Shown: positions 1 through 5,789 of the stretch, piece by piece
Numbering within the stretch: position 1 is the stretch's first letter
Layout: each line of letters opens with the position of its first letter
Virus record (IMG/VR): IMGVR_UViG_3300046535_000604
Span: 1 to 21,426 of that record
Strand: one strand, 5' to 3'
DNA length: 21,426 nucleotides
DNA from: a virus
Notes under the pieces: model-generated
Told to the model about the DNA's origin: nothing
What the model saw: only the letters and a program-made list of their open reading frames with translations
Databases searched by the model: none
Made by a program: the position numbers and the translations under genes

Positions 1-2
1 TC

Positions 3-464
3 TACGATTGCAAAACGCCCTGGGTACCTATCGAGGCGAAGGGCAACAGCTATGTCATCCCCGACACGGAGAAGGTGAAGCTCGCCAATCTCTTGCGCCG
101 ACAGTTCCCGGCCGCGCCTCAGCAACAGGAAAGGAACGCCACGAATGGGGCGGGGCCAGGCGCGGCCGGGGACCTGGCGTTGCGATCACAGTTCGAGGTC
201 GAGGGCAAGGGAGCGCCCTTGACGCCCGCTGAGGCCGCGGCTCACCCGACCGAGCGCGAACGCAAGGTGCTGGCCGCCCGCGAGGCCCGCAAGCGCATCA
301 CCGAGGCGCTGGGGGTCGCCCGGACGCCGGCGATCATCGACGAGGTGATCGAGCGCGCTACAAAAGACCTGGCGCTCATCAAAGAGGTCCATACTCCGAG
401 TTGGGAAGCTATAATGGCGTTGTCTGTAAGCTTGAAGAATGGAATATACGGAGAGACGGGATGA
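3..464 (+). CDS. C-terminal part of an unrecognised phage protein (cut by left edge)
   Basis: The frame is open from the first bases of the window, so the 153 visible residues are the end of a longer protein. A GTG at 75 could start a 129-residue product, but in-frame sense codons continue upstream and there is no reason to prefer it. An Ala/Gly/Pro-rich stretch (about residues 38-60 of the visible part) leads into a charged helical segment rich in Glu, Arg and Lys (about 85-135), suggesting a flexible linker and a helical C-terminal domain. I do not recognise the family. Its stop overlaps the start of the next gene by 4 bases (ATGA at 461-464), so it belongs to the same plus-strand operon. 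A replication or recombination role would fit a non-structural operon of this kind, but nothing in the visible sequence proves it. Confidence 0.7.
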   Translation, partial: YDCKTPWVPIEAKGNSYVIPDTEKVKLANLLRRQFPAAPQQQERNATNGAGPGAAGDLALRSQFEVEGKGAPLTPAEAAAHPTERERKVLAAREARKRITEALGVARTPAIIDEVIERATKDLALIKEVHTPSWEAIMALSVSLKNGIYGETG

Positions 465-976
465 AAGGGATTTCCAGATATGTAACAGCAAACGAGAGGT
501 TTGATAAACAATTTATACCTGAGCCCAACAGCGGATGCTGGCTATGGTCGGGAAGTTGTCGCTCATATCGCTACGGAGTTATTAGGATTATGGGGCAAGC
601 CGTGGCAGCTCACCGTTTCTCATATGAACGTTTTATCGGGATCATCCCAGATGAAATGATGGTTCTCCACAAGTGCGATATTACATTTTGCGTAAACCCA
701 GATCATTTATTCCTTGGCACTCAATTGGACAACATGAGAGACGCCAAACAAAAAAATCGCCTCTGGTCCGCAAAAGGAGAAGAAAGCTGGAGCCGTCGCA
801 ATCCAGACCGTTTAGCTCGCGGAGAGCGTCACGGCAGCGCAAAGTTGACTGAGGCTGATGTTATAGAGATTCGCCGCTCATCATTGAAACGTAGCGAGCT
901 AGCCAGGAAATATGGGGTTTCTTGGGATGTGATTAATTTGATCCAAAAGCGGTTGGCGTGGGCATCGGTGCCATGA
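461..976 (+). CDS. HNH homing-type endonuclease with C-terminal helix-turn-helix
   Basis: This 171-residue protein is a free-standing HNH endonuclease of the phage HNH_3 type, expected to nick or cut DNA and promote its own spread. The core has a CWLW motif (26-29), a conserved AHR (50-52), an LHKCD segment (69-73: H70, C72), then C77 and the NPDHL/LGT motif (79-87), the usual His-Asn-His metal site. Residues 125-165 (AKLTEADVIEIR, then SELARKYGVSWDVI) form a C-terminal DNA-binding helix-turn-helix common in these enzymes. The start is the ATG at 461, preceded by GGAG at 450-453 and sharing ATGA with the upstream stop; an ATG at 401 in the same frame would overlap the upstream gene by 64 bases and is rejected. 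The gene is AT-richer than its neighbours, a sign of transfer. It is a paralogue of the next gene. Confidence 0.88.
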   Translation: MKGISRYVTANERFDKQFIPEPNSGCWLWSGSCRSYRYGVIRIMGQAVAAHRFSYERFIGIIPDEMMVLHKCDITFCVNPDHLFLGTQLDNMRDAKQKNRLWSAKGEESWSRRNPDRLARGERHGSAKLTEADVIEIRRSSLKRSELARKYGVSWDVINLIQKRLAWASVP

Positions 977-1689
977 CCGCTCCCACCGCCATCCGCGCTA
1001 CCTTCTCGCAATGTGCATGGTGTCATCAGCCATTTGAGCGCCGCTCTTCAGAAGACGCGGCTAGATATCGGCGCCGTCGGTTTTGTTCGCAATCGTGTGG
1101 CGCTCAAGCTCGCGCTGACGGACTTCGCCTACCTTACGACATCAGGTATTGCGAATCGTGTGGTGGCCCAATCGCAAAACGAAAACTTTCAATACCGCTT
1201 TATAAGCTGCGGCGGTTCTGCTCGCCGGAGTGCGCACAAGGCGCGCGGAAAATTTGCTTTGATTGGGACGCACACTTCGCGCCATTAGTAGAAAAAACCG
1301 ATGGTTGTTGGTTGTGGTTGGGTTCTCTCGACAATGAGGGGTATGGACGTGCTTGCAGGGGAGCCAAGGCACATAGATTAGCATACGAGCGAGAGATTGG
1401 GCCTATCGGCGATCTTCACGTTCTTCATATGTGTGACAATCGTCGATGTGTGCGACCAGATCACCTATTCCTCGGAACGCAATCTGATAATTCTAAGGAT
1501 ATGTGGCAAAAGAACCGAGCATATATTGCGAAAGGAGCGGAAAGCTCTAACGCAAAATTGACTGATGAGGCGATTCGCCAAATTCGACTATCGTTAGAAA
1601 CATCGCGCGCGCTGGCCGTGAGACATGGCGTCTCTAAAACGGCAATAAATTATGTGCGCACTTGGAAAACATGGCGACACGTACAATGA
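973..1689 (+). CDS. HNH endonuclease with two N-terminal zinc-finger-like Cys4 motifs
   Basis: This 238-residue protein has the same HNH and C-terminal helix-turn-helix core as the gene before it: CWLWLGS (112-118), KAHRLAYE (132-139), LHMCD (151-155), C159 and RPDHLFLGT (161-169), then AKLTDEAIRQIR (194-205) and a LAVRHGVSKTAI helix pair. Added in front are two Cys4 units, C14/C17/C38/C42 and C60/C63/C83/C87, each CxxC followed by FCSxxC. These look like zinc ribbons that could aid DNA recognition. The ATG at 973 is chosen because it overlaps the upstream stop as ATGA; a GTG at 958 is possible but less favoured. It was probably made by tandem duplication plus gain, or loss in its partner, of the finger region. 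Base composition is again more AT-rich than the flanking genes. Confidence 0.87.
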   Translation: MTAPTAIRATFSQCAWCHQPFERRSSEDAARYRRRRFCSQSCGAQARADGLRLPYDIRYCESCGGPIAKRKLSIPLYKLRRFCSPECAQGARKICFDWDAHFAPLVEKTDGCWLWLGSLDNEGYGRACRGAKAHRLAYEREIGPIGDLHVLHMCDNRRCVRPDHLFLGTQSDNSKDMWQKNRAYIAKGAESSNAKLTDEAIRQIRLSLETSRALAVRHGVSKTAINYVRTWKTWRHVQ

Positions 1690-2198
1690 CAGAATTTCCA
1701 TACGAAGCCGAGGTGCGCTTGTTGCGTTGGGGGGAATCATCATCTGCCGGCCGCACGATTACGCTTGAATTGCCGCCAGACGAAGGGCAGGCCCATCCAT
1801 TTAAAGGTCTGCCTACGGGACAGGCTCACGGCCAACGCTTCATCATGCAATTTGTAGCAATAGGAGACGATGAGCAACCTATCCAAACACAAGCCCTACC
1901 ACAGCGGCCATCTCCTCGGAGTGAAGCCGCGCGAGCAAAATACAAGTCGGCTTCCGACATGGAGCGGGCGCGCACGCGGGCGGCGCTGCTGCCCAAGGAT
2001 GCGCGGTTTATATTATGGGTAGAAGATCAGCGCGGCTATGCGCCCGATGAGGGTGGTGCCGAGCATTATATCCGCGACACATGCTGCGCGGGCGAGAGCC
2101 GCAAGCTGATCGCCGAGGACGAGATGTGCTACCGGGCATTCATCGCGATGGAAACGGATTATCTTCTTTCCATCGGGGCGTTACCAGAGGTGAGATAG
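1686..2198 (+). CDS. Unrecognised phage operon protein, two-part
   Basis: This 170-residue protein starts at the ATG at 1686, which overlaps the stop of the second HNH gene (ATGA); in-frame ATGs at 1662 and 1671 are less likely. Residues 8-66 look like a beta-rich domain (VRLLRWGESSSAGRTITLEL, then HGQRFIMQFVAIGDDEQP). A basic linker follows (70-100), then a helical C-terminal segment with the pattern IRDTCCAGESRKLIAEDE (129-146) ahead of an AFIAME helix. I recall similar IRxxC/SRxxL tails in accessory proteins near phage replication or recombination genes, but I cannot name a function. Its codon use and GC content return to the phage norm after the AT-rich HNH pair, which suggests the HNH genes were inserted between this gene and the one ending at 464. 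Confidence 0.7.
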   Translation: MTEFPYEAEVRLLRWGESSSAGRTITLELPPDEGQAHPFKGLPTGQAHGQRFIMQFVAIGDDEQPIQTQALPQRPSPRSEAARAKYKSASDMERARTRAALLPKDARFILWVEDQRGYAPDEGGAEHYIRDTCCAGESRKLIAEDEMCYRAFIAMETDYLLSIGALPEVR

Positions 2199-2843
2199 AT
2201 GACCGGCACCCGGCTGAACGACTGCACCCCTACGCCTGACGAGCAGGCGCGATATACAGATCTGATGCGCCGACGTGCTGATGTCTATGCTCCCGTGATG
2301 AAAATTGTGCGGGACGCTTTAACGCCCCTTCGATTATCTCCGGGCACTCTCCCCGCATATGAAAGTGCAGATCGTAAGTTGTGTACCGCCCTCACCGCCT
2401 ACGGCGACCAGCGCGCCCGCGAAGCCCGCGCGGCGGCGATTGAGGCCGCGGCGCAGGCTATCGCTGATGAGATGGATATAAGCGCGCAAATATCAATGCC
2501 AGCTTTGACGTGTGCCTTACGGCGCATACGTGCCCTAGCCGCCGCCCCGCCGCAGTCCGAGGAGCGGCATTTGACGCCCAGCGAGCATAAGGTGATGAAC
2601 CGTGCGCTGCTACGTTCGATGCGCCCTGTTGATCCGCCGCGGTCCGACTGGCGCGACATCGCGAGCGCGCCGACAGATACAACACAGGGGGATTTTCTGA
2701 TAACACTATTCAACCGTGGAAACTATTGCTGGGTCCAAATTGTTAGGAACCCAACCAACCACCACGGGATGAGCATCGCATCACACTGGATGCCGCTCCC
2801 CGATCCGCCGCAGTCCGAGGGAGGCGAGGGATATGGCCGCTAG
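2199..2843 (+). CDS. Phage accessory protein with C-terminal DUF551-like domain
   Basis: This 214-residue protein directly abuts the previous stop (TAG then ATG), with a GAGGTGAG ribosome-binding sequence just upstream. Residues 1-115 are helical and charged, with an Ala-rich stretch at 73-92 (AREARAAAIEAAAQAIADEM). Residues 151-204 match the DUF551 pattern: it opens WRDIASAPTD, has a beta-strand DFLITLF and closes SHWMPLPDPP. DUF551 proteins are short phage proteins of unknown function, often carried as exchangeable modules. The domain is flanked on both sides, and preceded once more, by the same PPxS(E/D) segment encoded by a repeated DNA sequence (separate entry). It is the last plus-strand gene; its stop lies 3 bases from the stop of a convergent minus-strand gene. 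Confidence 0.75.
   Translation: MTGTRLNDCTPTPDEQARYTDLMRRRADVYAPVMKIVRDALTPLRLSPGTLPAYESADRKLCTALTAYGDQRAREARAAAIEAAAQAIADEMDISAQISMPALTCALRRIRALAAAPPQSEERHLTPSEHKVMNRALLRSMRPVDPPRSDWRDIASAPTDTTQGDFLITLFNRGNYCWVQIVRNPTNHHGMSIASHWMPLPDPPQSEGGEGYGR
2547..2820 (+). repeat. Three-copy direct repeat bracketing the DUF551-like domain
   Basis: The 16-base sequence CCGCCGCAGTCCGAGG occurs at 2547-2562 and again at 2805-2820. A near copy, GATCCGCCGCGGTCCGA, sits at 2631-2647, and the third copy shares its GATCC lead-in (2803 on). They encode PPQSE, PPRSD and PPQSE. Copies two and three lie exactly at the two borders of the DUF551-like domain. Confidence 0.7.
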
Positions 2844-2846
2844 CTA

Positions 2847-2957
2847 CTACCCCACAAGAAACGGCAAGGCGAATATGAGCATGACCGCGGCGATAATAAG
2901 CGCGGCCTCCCATTTCAGCTCGGGCGTGGTCAACCCACCGTCGTCGTTCCCGCTCAC
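2847..2957 (-). CDS. 36-residue single-helix membrane peptide
   Basis: This tiny frame starts at a GTG at 2957 that overlaps the upstream lipoprotein stop as GTGA, and ends in two consecutive TAG codons. The peptide has an acidic N-terminus (SGNDDGG), a TPELKWE segment, and one hydrophobic helix (about residues 18-34, ALIIAAVMLIFALPFLV) running to the C-terminus. It is the last gene of the minus-strand operon. A longer in-frame reading from 3086 exists, but it would overlap the lipoprotein gene heavily and has an Arg-rich shadow-like N-terminus, so I reject it. Its position at the end of the lysis region suggests a membrane or lysis accessory role; no family is recognised. Confidence 0.55.
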   Translation of the reverse strand: MSGNDDGGLTTPELKWEAALIIAAVMLIFALPFLVG

Positions 2958-3127
2958 GGCGGACACGGCCAAACCGGCGTCCTCCCGCGCGCTATCATCT
3001 CGGCGCAAACGATACGCCCGTTGGCCCACTCCTGCCGCAGATCTCCTGCGGACGCGCCGAGATATGCCACATCGAACGAGTGGCACCCGGAGATAACAGC
3101 GAGGAGCACCGCTGCAATGATCCTCAC
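2954..3127 (-). CDS. Small lipoprotein, 57 residues
   Basis: The GTG at 3127 overlaps the preceding stop (GTGA), which fixes the start. The product opens with a lipoprotein signal: VRIIAAVLLAVISGC, giving a lipobox ISGC with the acylated cysteine at residue 15. The mature part is only about 43 residues, with a second and third Cys (C41, C55) and a Pro-rich end (TPVWPCPP). Size, lipobox and position downstream of holin and endolysin make it a candidate Rz1-like outer-membrane spanin. However, outer spanins normally follow or sit inside the inner-spanin gene, whereas the only coiled-coil membrane protein here is 3 kb upstream. An unrelated envelope lipoprotein is equally possible. Confidence 0.65.
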   Translation of the reverse strand: MRIIAAVLLAVISGCHSFDVAYLGASAGDLRQEWANGRIVCAEMIARGRTPVWPCPP

Positions 3128-3819
3128 GGCGGGCTCGTCGGGATTGCTCTCGGCGTCCGGTGCGAGTTGTGGTGTCGCAGCGAGCGATAAGACGGAGCGC
3201 CTCCGTAGAACATGGCCGTCACCTGCGTCCACTGTCCTCCCTCGAAGACGCCCATGTAGCCGCCCGGAGTCAGCGCCGGGCAACACGCCTTGAGCTTGCG
3301 CTGATAGTCGAACTGGACGCCGGCCTTGTTCGAGAAGTAGTCGGGCAGAACGAAGTCGGTCATCAGCACGCCTTCAACCGTGATGCCGTTCTCGTCCGCT
3401 TCCACGGCATCGCCAACCTCACGCATGACGATCCGGCCGTCCACCATCGTGAAGAAGTTGTCGATTGTCGGGTCTTCTCTCATCTCTCCCGCCTCGTGGC
3501 TGAGGTCGACCGTCCAGCTAATCCCGTAGCGGAGACAATCGCCGACGAACACGCGGCCGAATGGCTCCCCACCTGGGGTTTGATCGTGAAAACCGAGAGC
3601 ACCGGGATCCCGGCTATGGTTGTTGATGAAGATCGGCCACGCCCCTGTGGTCTTCCCCGCCTGGAAATCCGCCATCGTCGCGAAACCGTACTTCGCCGCG
3701 TCGAGGCCCCAGGCCGGGCGCAGGTAGTCGTTGTCCCACTTGCTGAGACTCGGCAGAACCGCGATGACCTGGGCATCGGTCAGGATGCGGGAGGCCTGGA
3801 CGAGAACGATGTCGGTCAT
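3124..3819 (-). CDS. Phage protein with HExxE motif (putative metal-binding or hydrolase-like)
   Basis: This 231-residue protein contains SHEAGEMREDP (107-117), an HExxE motif (H108, E109, E112) followed by DP, and later MREVGDAVE (132-140) and TDFVLPDYF (154-162). I recall a phage and bacterial family with the order GFHD...SHExxEMxxDP...ExxDxVE...xDFVxPxWF...PGGY, here complete from H78 to GGY (187-189). The paired acidic and His residues suggest a metal site, but HExxE is not the classical HExxH zinc-protease signature, so protease activity is unproven. There is no signal peptide. The start overlaps the upstream lipoprotein stop (ATGA), and it is followed by another lipoprotein. A long plus-strand frame over the same DNA is judged a shadow. 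Confidence 0.72.
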   Translation of the reverse strand: MTDIVLVQASRILTDAQVIAVLPSLSKWDNDYLRPAWGLDAAKYGFATMADFQAGKTTGAWPIFINNHSRDPGALGFHDQTPGGEPFGRVFVGDCLRYGISWTVDLSHEAGEMREDPTIDNFFTMVDGRIVMREVGDAVEADENGITVEGVLMTDFVLPDYFSNKAGVQFDYQRKLKACCPALTPGGYMGVFEGGQWTQVTAMFYGGAPSYRSLRHHNSHRTPRAIPTSPP

Positions 3820-4154
3820 CGGCCCACCGCCCGACGTACTAGCGCCGCCTTGGTCACGCCCTGCTGGGCCAACATCGTCTCGAACGCCGACGCGAGATCG
3901 AGGATCGCGACAGTTGCGTTGCCAGCCGCGCAGTCCTGCAAGGCGGTCTCAGCGGAGGTCAGCAGCGCCTGCTGAGTTACGGTGAGCCGAGCCCGGAACG
4001 CCTCGGCTACGGGCACGCCCAGCGAGAGCAGCGTACACGCCTGCTGCACCTGGGGTGGAACGGCAATCGGCGGCACGATGACCCCGCCATTTGGTAGGGC
4101 GCAACCGGCAACGGCGAGCGGTACGACGATGATGACGGCACGGAGTCGGTTCAT
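3816..4154 (-). CDS. Lipoprotein, 112 residues
   Basis: The chosen start (ATG at 4154) gives MNRLRAVIIVVPLAVAGCAL, a clear lipoprotein signal with lipobox VAGC and acylated Cys18. The mature chain has Pro/Val-rich residues 20-35, then two helical segments (about 36-75 and 80-108) with Cys40 and Cys75 placed to form a disulfide. A longer frame upstream lacks any reasonable N-terminus and would swallow the preceding small gene. An AGAGGAC-like ribosome-binding sequence lies about 10 bases before the ATG. Lipoproteins of this kind recur near lysis genes of alphaproteobacterial phages; a spanin role is possible but it is longer and less Pro-rich than typical Rz1. Confidence 0.75.
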   Translation of the reverse strand: MNRLRAVIIVVPLAVAGCALPNGGVIVPPIAVPPQVQQACTLLSLGVPVAEAFRARLTVTQQALLTSAETALQDCAAGNATVAILDLASAFETMLAQQGVTKAALVRRAVGR

Positions 4155-4168
4155 GGCTTTTTGTCCTC

Positions 4169-4270
4169 TCAATCCCATCCGTACATAAACAGCGGGCCGA
4201 ATGCAGCGAACACGATCAGGATCACAACGAGGATCACAAACCCGAGCAGGAAGGCTCGGATGAAGGGCAT
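4169..4270 (-). CDS. 33-residue single-helix membrane peptide
   Basis: This micro-ORF begins MPFIRAFLLGFVILVVILIV and ends MYGWD, so almost the whole peptide is one transmembrane helix with a single Arg near the N-terminus. Its ATG shares one base with the stop of the gene before it (TGATG at 4272-4268), a classic coupling overlap that supports reality. It is the third of three consecutive tiny membrane proteins between the holin and a lipoprotein. No family is recognised; a holin accessory, pinholin-like or membrane-stress role is inferred from place and form only. Confidence 0.5.
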   Translation of the reverse strand: MPFIRAFLLGFVILVVILIVFAAFGPLFMYGWD

Positions 4271-4410
4271 CACCGAAGTAAAATAACCAGCAGAACAATC
4301 ACGAGGACCACCCCGATCCCGCCACCTGCGTACAGGTGCGGGCCGCCCATATAGAGGCCGCCGCCGCCGAACAGCAGGATCAGGATGACCAGGAGGACAA
4401 GGAGGTTCAT
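4270..4410 (-). CDS. 46-residue hydrophobic protein, two short helices
   Basis: The start at 4410 overlaps the preceding stop as ATGA. The product has one hydrophobic segment (residues 2-14, NLLVLLVILILLF), a Gly-rich centre (GGGGLYMGG, then LYAGGGIG) and a second hydrophobic segment (about 32-45, GVVLVIVLLVILL). This hairpin of two helices round a Gly/Tyr linker resembles DUF3309-type small proteins found in Rhizobiales and their phages, whose function is unknown. A longer in-frame reading from 4470 exists but ignores the coupling overlap. It is the middle gene of the micro-membrane-protein trio. Confidence 0.55.
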   Translation of the reverse strand: MNLLVLLVILILLFGGGGLYMGGPHLYAGGGIGVVLVIVLLVILLR

Positions 4411-4571
4411 CGCCCAACCCCAAATGCCCCCAAGGCCGCCACCAGGACATAGAGGAACAGCCCGAACCATCCCAGATGTGGAAGAAACGGATACGGAGCT
4501 GGATTGGGCCGCTCGATGAACGATGCGACCAACAGAAGAACGGCGGCCAGCACGAGGAGGAATTGAGCCAT
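4407..4571 (-). CDS. 54-residue two-helix membrane protein
   Basis: The ATG at 4571 is preceded by GGGAGACC, a good ribosome-binding site, and the stop overlaps the next start as ATGA at 4410-4407. Residues 2-18 (AQFLLVLAAVLLLVASF) and about 34-52 (WFGLFLYVLVAALGAFGVG) are hydrophobic helices separated by a Pro-rich loop (ERPNPAPYPFLP). It is the first of three tiny overlapping membrane genes that directly follow the holin, with a stem-loop between holin stop and this gene. Its two-helix topology is compatible with a second holin or an antiholin, but no family is recognised. Confidence 0.6.
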   Translation of the reverse strand: MAQFLLVLAAVLLLVASFIERPNPAPYPFLPHLGWFGLFLYVLVAALGAFGVGR

Positions 4572-4581
4572 TAAAGGTCTC

Positions 4582-4603
4582 CCTACGCCGACGCTGGCGT
4601 AGG
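4582..4603 (-). other. Stem-loop between holin and micro-membrane genes
   Basis: CCTACGCC (4582-4589) and GGCGTAGG (4596-4603) form a perfect 8-base-pair stem with a 6-base loop. No T-tract follows on the minus strand, so it does not look like a complete intrinsic terminator. It ends just before the GGGAGA ribosome-binding site of the gene at 4571, so it could affect translation start, mRNA processing or stability. Confidence 0.55.
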
Positions 4604-4607
4604 CCGC

Positions 4608-4616
4608 ACTATATCA
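4608..4616 (-). promoter_or_regulatory. Extended -10-like sequence TGATATAGT
   Basis: Read on the minus strand this is ACGTGATATAGTG, fitting the extended -10 pattern TGnTATAnT. The TGA is also the holin stop codon. No convincing -35 is seen, as is usual for extended -10 sites. Transcripts would begin just before the 8-base-pair stem-loop and the micro-membrane genes. A closely similar 13-base sequence lies in the spacer before the gene starting at 12883. Confidence 0.3.
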
Positions 4617-4988
4617 CGTTCCGGCGACCGTTACGACGGCGCTAGGCGGAGGCCCAGCCGCCTGCACATTGGCGGCCAGATCGGCGCCCGCCTGAGTCGG
4701 CATGGTCTCCACTTTATTGACCTCCGGCATCGCGGCAACTGCGGCAACCAAGTTCACCTGTTTCTTGTCGATCACACCCCATACCCCGGCGATCGCCGAG
4801 CCGACCGAGCCGACTAGCGCGAGGACGATCATCGATGCGGCCCCCATGACCTCCTGGTTCGACAGGATGGCCGTAGCCTGATCCTGCGTGATCCATCCCT
4901 TGCCGATGGCCCAACCCGCCAGCATCCCGCCGAATGTGGCGATGAGGGTGCGAACGGCACTCTTTACCTGATCCTGCGATGGGTTCAT
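4614..4988 (-). CDS. Putative holin, Pam3-gp28-like
   Basis: This 124-residue protein has a short charged N-terminus (QDQVKSAVRT), a first helix at about 12-28 (VRTLIATFGGMLAGWAI), a GKGWITQDQ turn, a second helix at about 48-72, then DKKQ and a soluble tail with AAMPEVNKV and Pro-rich residues. The layout of GKGWI between two helices and a 'PEV-V' tail matches the Pam3-gp28 family of putative phage holins that I recall. It lies 3 bases after the endolysin stop and has an AGAGGA ribosome-binding site. The holin would open the inner membrane to release the signal-less endolysin. The assignment rests on pattern and neighbours. Confidence 0.75.
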   Translation of the reverse strand: MNPSQDQVKSAVRTLIATFGGMLAGWAIGKGWITQDQATAILSNQEVMGAASMIVLALVGSVGSAIAGVWGVIDKKQVNLVAAVAAMPEVNKVETMPTQAGADLAANVQAAGPPPSAVVTVAGT

Positions 4989-4991
4989 GTG

Positions 4992-5789
4992 CTAATTCCT
5001 CTGGCTCTGCCATCGTTGCAATGCAGCATAACTCCTTGGACCGAAATTCCCATCGACCGCGAGATTTGCGCTGATCTGATCGTTAAGCGCTCGCTGCAAT
5101 GCGATGATCATAGCGTGAATGTCCACCTGCGGCACAGGCGCGGGAGCCGGAGCGGGAGATGGTAGGCCAACGCTAAGCCACGAGCCGAAGTCGTGGCCGG
5201 CCGGAGCCGTGTTCCGATCCACGTCAAAACCAAACCCCCACGGATCGCCAGCCTGTCCCTGCTCGATCTCGGACAGGTGCGCTCCCGCGTAGTCCCGCGA
5301 TCCTCGCCACCCCATCGCTCCCGCAAGCCAGTCGTAGGACACGAGCCCCGCGGCGTCCAGTTGCGAGCACACGAGCCCCGAGCCGTATACGCCGACCTTG
5401 TAATGGCTGGCTAGCGCCGCGTTGACCGCCTCGAAATACAAGACGATATACGGCATGATCCCAAGGGTCGCATCGAGGTCGACGGCGAAATAGATGCAGG
5501 TGTTGGACGGTTGTCCGCATTCCTTTGCCTGGGCAAGCGCCGCCATACCTTCGCGCGTTCCGTTCGCCGAATTGAATGTGGCTGGCTGATCTCCGGCGGC
5601 TTCCCAAACCGACACGATATCGAGCCCGGCACCGAGGATCGCCTTGGCTTCCGAGGCCGTCAGGTTCTTGCGGGCATTGAAGCTGTAGTAGCGCCCCACA
5701 AAGCTGACCCCAGCCGCCTTCGCGATCCCGAGGATGCGCGTCACGTCCTGCGCAGCATCGAAACCGATCAGCCGAGATGGATCGCTCAT
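4992..5789 (-). CDS. Endolysin: DUF1906 glycoside-hydrolase-like domain plus peptidoglycan-binding domain
   Basis: This 265-residue protein degrades or binds cell-wall peptidoglycan at lysis. Residues 5-205 match the Rv2525c-like glycoside-hydrolase-like domain (DUF1906): IGFDAA (8-13), a FVGRYYSF strand (30-37), VSVWEA (59-64), IYFAVDLD (99-106), VGVYGSG (132-138) and FGFDVDRN (186-193). Acidic residues at strand ends (D11, E63, D104, D106, D189) are likely active-site or metal residues. A Pro/Ala linker (210-220) leads to a C-terminal peptidoglycan-binding repeat, LQRALN...VDGNFGPRSYAALQRWQ (231-261). There is no signal peptide, so release needs the holin encoded next. GGAGGGGG precedes the ATG, which overlaps the previous stop (ATGA). 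Muramidase-type activity is plausible but untested for this family. Confidence 0.88.
   Translation of the reverse strand: MSDPSRLIGFDAAQDVTRILGIAKAAGVSFVGRYYSFNARKNLTASEAKAILGAGLDIVSVWEAAGDQPATFNSANGTREGMAALAQAKECGQPSNTCIYFAVDLDATLGIMPYIVLYFEAVNAALASHYKVGVYGSGLVCSQLDAAGLVSYDWLAGAMGWRGSRDYAGAHLSEIEQGQAGDPWGFGFDVDRNTAPAGHDFGSWLSVGLPSPAPAPAPVPQVDIHAMIIALQRALNDQISANLAVDGNFGPRSYAALQRWQSQRN

Noticed and set aside
2847-3086. Longer 79-residue version of the membrane peptide gene
   Set aside because: The extra N-terminus is Arg-rich shadow sequence lying over the lipoprotein gene; the GTGA overlap at 2957 gives a cleaner start.
3160-3975. 271-residue plus-strand open frame
   Set aside because: It lies opposite the HExxE protein and lipoprotein, whose motifs, lipobox and ATGA overlaps are convincing; the plus-strand translation is Arg/Val/His-rich with no recognisable domain, as expected from the reverse of GC-rich coding DNA.
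4582-4603. Intrinsic terminator after the holin
   Set aside because: The stem is good but neither strand has a following T-run, and a ribosome-binding site follows at once.
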